A stretch of 5,213 nucleotides of DNA from Sedimentisphaerales bacterium (GTDB taxonomy: Bacteria > Planctomycetota > Phycisphaerae > Sedimentisphaerales > SM23-30): positions 1 through 5,213 of the forward strand of contig DAOWAK010000130.1 of the NCBI GenBank assembly GCA_030634605.1. The letters are read 5' to 3'. Below are positions 1 to 5,213 of the stretch, in pieces (position 1 is the stretch's first letter; each line of letters opens with the position of its first letter). A program made the translations under genes and the position numbers. Below the pieces are notes generated by a model. That model ran no database searches. It was not told the DNA's origin and worked only from the letters and a program-made list of their open reading frames with translations.

Positions 1-41
1 ACATTTCCGTCACCTGAACACCTTTCGCGTTTCTGGCTACC

Positions 42-761
42 CTAGCCCGAACATTTATCGCAAAACACCTCCCCGCGACCCAAGCATTCCGGACAGAAAA
101 CCGAGCGCATTTCCTTCTGTTCATTACGTATCCGGATACTGCCGCGTCCTTTGCATTTCGGACACCGATCCATACCACTCCCACGGCATACAGAACAATC
201 CGCCCGGTGGGTGTTACCACACTCCGGACAGATCGGCTGTGAAATCCTTTCTTCGCATTTCGCCAGGATTTCCTCCAGCGACACCGACAAATACGAATTC
301 GCCAGTTTCACCACCACCGACGACCTAATCGCCTGTTCCAGATGACGCCGCGCAGCTTCTGCCCGATCTTCCAGGCATCCCTGCAAAGCGTTTGCCAAAC
401 TGGCCCAACTGTTTTTTTGCGTTTGATCGCGCTGGTTTCGTAATTGTCGAATTTCCCGAATCGACTGCTCATCGAGGGGATCCCGCCTCAATTTTTCATA
501 CAACTGCTCAATCTTTTCATCCAGATTGCTCGTTTCAACATCCTCTACTGCCGCTCTCATTTCTGCCGGAACATTTTCATTCGGTTCTGAATTTCCAGAG
601 CCGACCTTGCCCCCATCCAGCACGCCTTCCTGTGCCCCAGATACTCCCGCCAACTGAAATAAAAAGAGCAATGTTAAGCCCGCCGACAACATCGACAAGG
701 ACAGCTTTATCTTTTGTAAGTGTTCGTGGTTTTTGTGATTCCAATATTGACGGTTGTGCAT
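42..761 (-). CDS. Exported or membrane-anchored protein with a C-terminal DnaJ-type cysteine-rich zinc-binding region
   Basis: This is a 239-residue protein when started at the ATG at 759-761, and it ends at TAG (42-44). A GTG two codons upstream is in frame. It is better read as part of the Shine-Dalgarno sequence, because GAGG lies five bases before the ATG. Residues 20-43 form a hydrophobic segment after a basic, His-rich N-terminus and end in 'GVSGA|QE', a plausible signal peptidase I site. There is no lipobox Cys. Residues about 75-115 are charged and probably coiled-coil, and 118-173 look helical and TPR-like. The C-terminus has five CxxC pairs: C178/C181, C189/C192 (CSVCRGSG), C200/C203 (CPKCKGRG), C223/C226 (CPECLGRG) and C234/C237 (CDKCSG). 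The last four match the order of the DnaJ cysteine-rich domain, which in that family binds two zinc ions. The protein stops two residues after the last Cys. There is no J-domain or DnaJ C-terminal substrate domain, so it is not a DnaJ. Zinc binding is likely. The role is unknown. Confidence 0.85.
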   Translation of the reverse strand: MHNRQYWNHKNHEHLQKIKLSLSMLSAGLTLLFLFQLAGVSGAQEGVLDGGKVGSGNSEPNENVPAEMRAAVEDVETSNLDEKIEQLYEKLRRDPLDEQSIREIRQLRNQRDQTQKNSWASLANALQGCLEDRAEAARRHLEQAIRSSVVVKLANSYLSVSLEEILAKCEERISQPICPECGNTHRADCSVCRGSGMDRCPKCKGRGSIRIRNEQKEMRSVFCPECLGRGEVFCDKCSG

Positions 762-764
762 GAG

Positions 765-771
765 CACCTCT
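765..771 (-). promoter_or_regulatory. Shine-Dalgarno sequence that sets the start of the zinc-finger gene
   Basis: On the minus strand the sequence reads AGAGGTG CTC ATG. GAGG (767-770) is five bases before the ATG at 759-761, which is normal spacing. The GTG that would give a two-residue longer protein overlaps this site, so it is unlikely to be the start. A weak 5-bp AU-rich hairpin (769-773 pairing with 782-786) could partly cover the site. Confidence 0.6.
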
Positions 772-788
772 ATACGAGTACATAGAAA

Positions 789-873
789 GGTGGCACCCGG
801 CGTTCAAACCCCCGCCTGGCAGCGGGGGCTGAATACCATGCTTAAGCCCGAAGACGGACGTAAGCATGCCACC
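789..873. repeat. 85-bp structured element with three-way-junction folding potential
   Basis: The element is closed by the perfect inverted pair GGTGGCA (789-795) and TGCCACC (867-873). Inside are two hairpins. The first is CCCCCGC (809-815) with GCGGGGG (822-828), a perfect 7-bp stem with a 6-base loop. The second is ATGCTTA (838-844) with TAAGCAT (861-867), which continues after one mismatch into a shorter inner stem capped by a 4-base loop; on the minus strand this is GUCCG-UCUU-CGGGC with one G-U pair. T867 is shared by the outer and second stems. The element ends 28 bp upstream of the start codon of the zinc-finger gene, so it could lie in that gene's leader or promoter. On the minus strand the GC-rich hairpin is followed by only three T residues, making it a poor intrinsic terminator for the upstream gene. 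The design resembles dispersed palindromic repeats, but no second full copy is present here. Confidence 0.65.
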
Positions 874-933
874 CATTATTTCTGTGAACGGTTACTATCT
901 TTTTATGACTTATTAACGTTCTCATAACATAAA

Positions 934-963
934 ATCTGCGTTTATCTGCGTTCATCGGCGGTT
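934..963. repeat. Three tandem copies of a 10-bp unit
   Basis: The units are ATCTGCGTTT (934-943), ATCTGCGTTC (944-953) and ATCGGCGGTT (954-963). The first two differ at one base, and the third differs from the second at three. The array lies 31 bp downstream of the stop codon of the J-like membrane protein gene. I recall motifs of the ATCTGCGTTCATCTGCGG type as common in intergenic DNA of many environmental bacteria, so this may be one copy of a dispersed repeat. It has no known function. Confidence 0.6.
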
Positions 964-994
964 ACACTTATGCTTAAAGCTTGACCACCTTGAA

Positions 995-3637
995 TCATTT
1001 CCCCAGCGACAAAATCAGATCCCACAAAATCAAATTAAAATAACAGCTCTGCCGAACTGCCGACAACTCTGACACTCTTTTCGTAGAAAAAACCCTCTCC
1101 CTTCGATAGCCCTCAAGCAACTCAACGTAATTTCCTTTTGGATCCATTTGCCGGATCATAATTTCCAAAAGTTCACCCGTCGCTTCAAGCTCGCTTATAA
1201 TGCTTTGTATCGAATTTTTACTGTTAATTCCGCGTCTCTGACGACGCAATTCAACAAGATCGATTTCCAGGGAAAAATCCTTGCCCTTTGGATGCTGTCG
1301 AACCAGCCGAACACACTGATCCGCAAATCCGTTAACACTGGTAAGTAAATGAACCGTCGCTTCTGAATCAGTAGTTGCCTCTGATGCCGCCCCCAAAGCA
1401 TCCGAATTCTCCAACTGCCCGTTCCAGTTGAAAGTTTCCAGCAGTTCCAATCCCTGCCGGGCAAAATCACCAGCCAGCAGCGTCAGTTTAATCGCTGCCA
1501 GATCATCCGGATTAAGTGTGTCATAATACTCATTCCTCTCCCCAAAATTTCCGCCGCCGGGATTGTTGACCGCGCTGCCGGGAACCAAATAACTGTAATA
1601 ATTTTTCCACCACAGTGCGCATTGCTTTTGACGCCGCCCGTCGTATCGAACCGGCAATATTCCCGGACAGTTCGCCGGCGTCATGCCCTCGGGAATATTA
1701 TAAATCTCGGTCAGCACCTGCGCCACCGGTTCAAAAACAATCCGTCGGGGATTATCCTGAAGAACCTTCACCAGCTCAGCGCCGGGCAGAGCAGCATCCA
1801 TCTCCCGCAAAGCTCCCAGAATTCGATGAACCACTTTGGACTCGTTCAGTTTCTTGTCCCGCAAAATATCCACCAAAAATTGCCCCGCCCCGGCAGTGTT
1901 CTCCAGCCGCAACTGCTCAATAGCGTGGTATTTCAATCCCACCGACTTATCAGACAGCAGAATCTCCCGTATCTCCGCCAGCTTCGCCTCGCCCAATTTC
2001 AAAGTAAATTGCTCCGGCTCCAACATCGGCAGAAACAAGTCCCCAACCATATAGCTGTTGCGGTCCTGAACGTACTTCATCTCCAGCAGACCAAAAAGCT
2101 TTCCGGACCAGTCATTTTTCGTCCCCACAAACATAGCCGCCGAATCTCTCAACGCCAGCATCGTCAATGCAATATCCCCCAGCAAATCCGCATGGCAGCT
2201 GCTCCGGGAATAACTGTTGCGCAGCGTCTCAATAGTTCCCGAAATTTTCCTGACATGACCGGGTGAATAGTCCGTCGGCCCCGGCTCAACAGGGATTTTA
2301 ATCTGAGCGTCCGAATCCGGATCGGTCTTCTCCGCCACACTGTCCGGTTGCGGTTCGGTTGATATGGCACTCTTGTCCTGCCTTTCAACAAAATCAATCC
2401 CGCCTGGCTTTTCTCTTTCTCGCTTACCGTAATTTCCGGTCTGATACATAAACAGCAGTGTAAATATCGTAATTGCCAATGCCGGAATGCCAAAACTCAA
2501 CAGGTAAAAGAATAACTTTCCAGAAAATTCCTGCCGATCAGATCCGGCCGCTGCCGAATCTGATTTCACCGACGGTTCTTCTGGCGTAGGACCAGATGCT
2601 GTTACAGCTTGCGACTGTAGCACAGCTATATCTTTTAACTCGAGTGTATAGGGATTTGTATTTTTTGGTAGGATGGGCGATAAGGGCAAGCGTTTCGATA
2701 GGGCTCTGCCAGAAGCCGGTCCAGCGTAAGCTGGTAACTCGATAATAGATTTCGCCGCACCAATCCCCGTCTGTCCGTTTGCAGGCGGGAACCTCGAAAA
2801 ATATCCATTCAATATTATTCGTGCCGATTCAATCGACAAACCGGAAACCACACCTTCAGCCAGCAGAATGCTCTGGCGTTCCACACTGGGTATCCCCTCC
2901 GAACACAATTTCTCGATCTTACCAATAAAATCCTTCTCCAGTAAAGCCACATCTTTCTCGCCACGATGGGCCTTGCTCTCGGACAGCTGCTTTTCAATAA
3001 CCAGGCGGGATTCCTCACAGGAAAGCGACAGATGCTTTGCCATGTTCATTAGCTTTAGTTCGTCGCTGTTATCCAGCAATCCCCCGCTGACCGCCATCCG
3101 TACCGCGTTGACAAAAAATTCCAACTCATTGTCATGCGATGGAGCAACTAACGCTTCCACTGTTGGAATCCCCTCGAACAAAACCCTGATATCACCCTGA
3201 GAAAATCCCAGTCGTTGCAATTGACCACCCAGCACCGATCGATTTTCCTCGCTGATTGAACCTTCATCATTCAATGCCGCCAGGACCAGCTCTCGACCTT
3301 TCCTGATAATGCTCGCTCGATAAGCCTTCCTGATCGCGGCACTTGGCTGTTGCACGGACTCTTGCAGCCGCTGATCATATTCCTGTCGTTTCTCCGAATC
3401 ACTCAGCGTTGCCGCCGCCGGCTCCAGGTTTTCCTGCTCAAACTTCAGCACCAGCGGAATAAAATGAGGACCCGGTATATTCTGCCGTAAACGCATCTTA
3501 CGCTCATTCAGCGACTGCATCAACAGCTCTGCCGTACAAACCTCTGGCTCCACCCCCAGCAGTTGATAATAATTGGGCGCGGTTATCTCATCTGGAATTT
3601 CCAGGATGCGATAAAAAATTGTCCACTCAATCCGCAT
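995..3637 (-). CDS. Single-pass membrane protein with an HPD-less J-like domain, internal helical repeats and HEAT-like C-terminal helices
   Basis: This is an 880-residue protein, ATG at 3635-3637 and TGA at 995-997. A purine-rich GGGAAAG just upstream is a weak ribosome binding site. Residues about 22-92 are J-like: 'NYYQLLGV' opens the fold and 'LSDSEKRQEYDQRL' closes it. Where the HPD tripeptide should sit, around residues 51-58, the sequence is 'RQNIPGPH'. HPD is what activates DnaK in true J-proteins, so that activity is not expected. Residues 113-153, 172-218 and 236-283 look like three diverged copies of a roughly 45-residue helical unit. A Ser/Pro-rich linker (about 300-370) leads to one membrane segment at 375-398, then a charged, Pro-rich linker (400-460). 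Residues about 553-650 resemble HEAT-type paired helices. Around 669-682 is a Trp/Tyr-rich patch, 'CALWWKNYY'. The C-terminal 180 residues are mostly helical and I do not recognise them. The domain set suggests a membrane-bound scaffold for protein contacts. The domain calls are by eye, and the function is unknown. Confidence 0.88.
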   Translation of the reverse strand: MRIEWTIFYRILEIPDEITAPNYYQLLGVEPEVCTAELLMQSLNERKMRLRQNIPGPHFIPLVLKFEQENLEPAAATLSDSEKRQEYDQRLQESVQQPSAAIRKAYRASIIRKGRELVLAALNDEGSISEENRSVLGGQLQRLGFSQGDIRVLFEGIPTVEALVAPSHDNELEFFVNAVRMAVSGGLLDNSDELKLMNMAKHLSLSCEESRLVIEKQLSESKAHRGEKDVALLEKDFIGKIEKLCSEGIPSVERQSILLAEGVVSGLSIESARIILNGYFSRFPPANGQTGIGAAKSIIELPAYAGPASGRALSKRLPLSPILPKNTNPYTLELKDIAVLQSQAVTASGPTPEEPSVKSDSAAAGSDRQEFSGKLFFYLLSFGIPALAITIFTLLFMYQTGNYGKREREKPGGIDFVERQDKSAISTEPQPDSVAEKTDPDSDAQIKIPVEPGPTDYSPGHVRKISGTIETLRNSYSRSSCHADLLGDIALTMLALRDSAAMFVGTKNDWSGKLFGLLEMKYVQDRNSYMVGDLFLPMLEPEQFTLKLGEAKLAEIREILLSDKSVGLKYHAIEQLRLENTAGAGQFLVDILRDKKLNESKVVHRILGALREMDAALPGAELVKVLQDNPRRIVFEPVAQVLTEIYNIPEGMTPANCPGILPVRYDGRRQKQCALWWKNYYSYLVPGSAVNNPGGGNFGERNEYYDTLNPDDLAAIKLTLLAGDFARQGLELLETFNWNGQLENSDALGAASEATTDSEATVHLLTSVNGFADQCVRLVRQHPKGKDFSLEIDLVELRRQRRGINSKNSIQSIISELEATGELLEIMIRQMDPKGNYVELLEGYRRERVFSTKRVSELSAVRQSCYFNLILWDLILSLGK

Positions 3638-3660
3638 TAACTTTCCCGTCTGTTGCGTAA

Positions 3661-3688
3661 TTATTCATAACTGGCTCGACTTGTCATG
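3661..3688 (-). promoter_or_regulatory. Possible sigma70-type promoter for the J-like membrane protein gene
   Basis: On the minus strand, ATGACA (3683-3688, five of six bases of TTGACA) is followed after 16 bp by AATAAT (3661-3666, five of six bases of TATAAT). Transcription would begin near 3653, giving a leader of about 16 bases before the ATG at 3637. The spacing and position are good. Matches of this quality do occur by chance in AT-rich DNA, and the sigma factor preferences of this organism are unknown. Confidence 0.35.
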
Positions 3689-3792
3689 CCCGACTCGATC
3701 GGACATCCAGTCTTTCCGCATTCCAAAGCTTCGCAACCCCAATCGTTCATTTTGCACAATACATCCCTAACCGTTTTGAATTTTAAACATTG

Positions 3793-3808
3793 ACAAATTC
3801 GAATTTGT
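3793..3808. repeat. Perfect 16-bp palindrome
   Basis: ACAAATTCGAATTTGT is its own reverse complement. It lies about 155 bp upstream of the start codon of the J-like membrane protein gene. A perfect dyad of this length could be an operator for a dimeric regulator. It could equally be part of an AT-rich dispersed repeat together with the heptamer array that follows it. No promoter overlaps it. Confidence 0.5.
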
Positions 3809-3811
3809 TTA

Positions 3812-3839
3812 GAATTTAGAGATTAGGATTTAGGATTTC
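3812..3839. repeat. Degenerate tandem array of a 7-bp unit
   Basis: Four adjoining heptamers are GAATTTA, GAGATTA, GGATTTA and GGATTTC, each beginning three bases or less from the palindrome or directly after the previous unit. The units share a G-A-T-T-A-like core but are not identical. This may be decayed simple-sequence DNA. It makes no recognisable protein or RNA. Confidence 0.45.
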
Positions 3840-3884
3840 CTATATATTCGTCATTTTTTGTTAACTTCACATCCTTCTTAACTA

Positions 3885-4013
3885 GTTCCTGTTGCGGAAA
3901 CTACATTTTGTCATTCCCGCGGAAGCGGGAATCCAGTATTTCTGCCTAAAAACAGGCATTTGCTAATGATAAAATTATATGATTTTAAAAAAAGTATCTT
4001 CCGCAACAGCAAC
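3885..4013. mobile_element. MITE-like element with terminal inverted repeats
   Basis: The two ends are imperfect inverted repeats. The left reads GTTcCTGTTGCGGAA and continues to 3909. The right is its reverse complement from 4013 back to 3989. The core CTGTTGCGGAA is perfect (3889-3899 against 3999-4009), followed by TAC and TTTT matches separated by three mismatched bases. The same 6-bp sequence, TAACTA, flanks both sides (3879-3884 and 4014-4019) and may be a target-site duplication. The interior is AT-rich, carries a REP-like hairpin, and encodes nothing. This fits a short non-autonomous element mobilised by a transposase elsewhere in the genome. I cannot assign an IS family. The alternative is a long imperfect hairpin whose flanking TAACTA is chance. 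Confidence 0.55.
3913..3932. repeat. REP-like hairpin inside the MITE-like element
   Basis: ATTCCCGC (3913-3920) and GCGGGAAT (3925-3932) form a perfect 8-bp stem around the tetraloop GGAA. The motif 'TCATTCCCGC...GCGGGAATCCAG' is widely seen as a dispersed intergenic palindrome in many bacterial genomes. A second small hairpin follows, TGCCT (3943-3947) with AGGCA (3954-3958). On neither strand is the main stem followed by a T-run long enough for a convincing intrinsic terminator. Confidence 0.65.
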
Positions 4014-4036
4014 TAACTAAATAAAACCGTGAACAC

Positions 4037-5213
4037 TTACGAGCTATTTAACTCCGCCTCTAACTGATCAAACCTGACCTGCCACTGCTCCGACTCTATT
4101 ACCCCGTGCCGCAACCGGAACATTCCCAGTAGCTTACGCGCCTGCTCCTTGCGGTTGGCCAACATATTACAATTGATTAAATTATATTGAGCTTCCAGCC
4201 GGCTTTCCGTTCCCTTAGGCAATCCTTTTGCCAGGGTTCGCCATTGCCCAATCGCCTCTTCATAATTTTCGACTTGTTCGTAGGTCATCGCCAACTTCCG
4301 CAAAACACCGCCCGTTTTTTCCGTCGGCAGGTTCTCAATCAACCACTGATAATTACTTATCGCTTCCTGTTTTCGCCCGCATCGCGATAAACTCTCCGCC
4401 AGCCGCTCCCGCAATGGTGCTTCTTCGATGACTGCCTTTCTTCCCCCGGCCACCACATACTTAAATAAATAACGATACAACTCCAGCAGCTTCTGGTTAA
4501 TATTCTCCGCCTGAAGCTTATCTGCCTGCTCGGTTGGCATCCGGACAGTTTCTTCCAGCTGATCGCTGACCTTAACCATACTGAGTATCACATACTCGTC
4601 CGCTGTTTCCAGCCGCATTACCGATTGCAGCAACCCCAACACCTTTTCTATATTGCCCGCTGCCGCCTGAGCTTCCAGATTCAAAGCTCGCTGCCGGTAA
4701 TAAAGCGTTTCATTTTTCACCGACAGCGATTCCACACTCACCAGCAATTCCAAAGTTGCCTCTGATCGGGGTGGTTTCAGATCAAGCATTTCCCTGCTAA
4801 CCGCCAGGGATAACTGCAGCACCGCCTTATCCAGCAAAACATCTCCCTCTGTTTTTGATTTCGCCGCCTGGGTGTATTTCTGCAGTGCATCCGCGGAACG
4901 CGACAGTAAATTTCGCCTCATTTCTTCTTCAACCGGTCCCGCTACAGCCACCGACGAATCAGTTTCAGGTTCAGTCCGCACCGTTGCTAAACCTCCTGCT
5001 TTATACTGCTGGGCCTGACGAAAAGCCGACAGCCCAATCCCGTAAAGCGCCTGACCATAAAATTCCGAATCTGCCCCAATCCCCAATAGCAAAATTTCTG
5101 CTTCCGGATACTTCTCCATCTCCAGCAGAACCCTGCCCCGATACCAGTCAATTTTCTTGACCTCCGGATGATCCGGCCACCCCTTTTCAACAAAATCCAG
5201 AAAACGCAAAAAT
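4037..5213 (-). CDS. TPR-repeat protein, 5' end beyond the window
   Basis: The reading frame ends at TAA (4037-4039) and stays open to the right edge, so the N-terminus is missing. The TTG at 5207-5209 is in frame but is probably an internal Leu codon, with Phe before it. Counting from that codon, 390 residues are seen. The best TPR units are at about 19-51 (with 'GRVLLEMEKYPEAEILL'), 265-294 ('LAESLSRCGRKQEAISNY'), 302-333 ('LAMTYEQVENYEEAIGQW') and 336-368 ('LINCNMLANRKEQARKLL'). They show the usual small and aromatic residues and end in loops such as 'NLP' and 'GLP'. A low-complexity linker spans about 68-96. The middle, 97-260, is helical with less clear repeats. TPR arrays bind other proteins. 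No catalytic residues or membrane segment are visible in this part. The next gene starts 399 bp downstream across a repeat-rich gap, so co-transcription is doubtful. Confidence 0.85.
   Translation of the reverse strand, partial: FLRFLDFVEKGWPDHPEVKKIDWYRGRVLLEMEKYPEAEILLLGIGADSEFYGQALYGIGLSAFRQAQQYKAGGLATVRTEPETDSSVAVAGPVEEEMRRNLLSRSADALQKYTQAAKSKTEGDVLLDKAVLQLSLAVSREMLDLKPPRSEATLELLVSVESLSVKNETLYYRQRALNLEAQAAAGNIEKVLGLLQSVMRLETADEYVILSMVKVSDQLEETVRMPTEQADKLQAENINQKLLELYRYLFKYVVAGGRKAVIEEAPLRERLAESLSRCGRKQEAISNYQWLIENLPTEKTGGVLRKLAMTYEQVENYEEAIGQWRTLAKGLPKGTESRLEAQYNLINCNMLANRKEQARKLLGMFRLRHGVIESEQWQVRFDQLEAELNSS

Larger units (their letters stand above)
3638..4036. other. 399-bp intergenic region, rich in repeats
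   Basis: No convincing gene lies between the TPR gene and the J-like membrane protein gene. From low to high coordinate the region holds a possible minus-strand promoter (3661-3688), about 100 bp with no visible feature (3689-3792), a 16-bp palindrome (3793-3808), a degenerate 7-bp tandem array (3812-3839), a featureless AT-rich stretch, and a MITE-like element (3885-4013). I see no strong intrinsic terminator for the TPR gene. Confidence 0.7.

Noticed and set aside
809..828. An intrinsic terminator for the J-like membrane protein gene.
   Set aside because: The stem is strong, but on the minus strand only three T residues follow, and it lies about 165 bp past the stop codon. It is better explained as part of the larger folded element.
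789..873. A tRNA gene: the 85-bp element has a 7-bp closing stem and a GTTCAAA-like string.
   Set aside because: The T-loop-like string is in the wrong place on the plus strand, and on the minus strand it lacks a proper 5-bp stem. There is no D-arm or anticodon arm.
577..876. A 99-codon minus-strand open frame starting inside the structured element and overlapping the zinc-finger gene.
   Set aside because: Its first half is translated repeat DNA and its second half is out of frame with a well-supported gene that has a good ribosome binding site and clear domains.
961..994. A second, decayed copy of the structured element, because of ATGCTTAA, AAGCTT and ACCACC strings.
   Set aside because: The shared strings are short and their order and spacing do not match. 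No closing stem is present.
1622..2266. A 214-codon plus-strand open frame antisense to the J-like membrane protein gene.
   Set aside because: Its composition is rich in Gln, Arg, His and Pro, as expected of an antisense shadow. It has no domain, and the opposite strand is clearly coding.
5207..5209. TTG as the true start of the TPR gene.
   Set aside because: The frame continues to the window edge and the first visible residues already look like the inside of a repeat protein. No upstream sequence is available to support a ribosome binding site.

Overview
The window holds three protein-coding genes, all on the minus strand, so transcription runs from the high-coordinate end to the low one. 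In that order they are: the 3' part of a TPR-repeat gene that enters from beyond the right edge (4037-5213); a large single-pass membrane protein with an N-terminal J-like domain and C-terminal HEAT-like helices (995-3637); and a small protein with an N-terminal signal or anchor segment and a C-terminal DnaJ-type cysteine-rich zinc-binding region (42-761). No RNA gene, CRISPR array, transposase or phage gene is visible.

The organism is probably a member of the Planctomycetota or a close relative, most likely an environmental genome. The main reason is the J-like domain. Its core is 'YYQLLGV', then a helix with no HPD motif, then 'LSDSEKRQEYDQRL'. This matches a type I associate with large multidomain planctomycete proteins. 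Wide intergenic gaps (about 230 and 400 bp) and dispersed-looking structured repeats fit, but they prove nothing. This assignment is an inference with no marker gene behind it.

The intergenic DNA is unusually structured. The 233-bp gap between the membrane protein gene and the zinc-finger gene (762-994) holds an 85-bp element (789-873) that can fold as a three-way junction, and a tandem array of three 10-bp units (934-963). The 399-bp gap between the TPR gene and the membrane protein gene (3638-4036) holds a possible sigma70-type promoter, a perfect 16-bp palindrome, a degenerate 7-bp tandem array, and a 129-bp MITE-like element. That element has imperfect terminal inverted repeats, a possible 6-bp target duplication and an internal REP-like hairpin. 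Positions 1-41, downstream of the zinc-finger gene, show nothing I can support.

How the genes work together is not proven. Two adjacent genes each carry one half of a classical DnaJ: an HPD-less J-like domain on a membrane protein, and the CxxCxGxG zinc-binding region on a probably exported protein. With the TPR protein, the set looks like a scaffold or protein-interaction module. The gaps argue against one tight operon. No known defence, metabolic or secretion system is recognisable.
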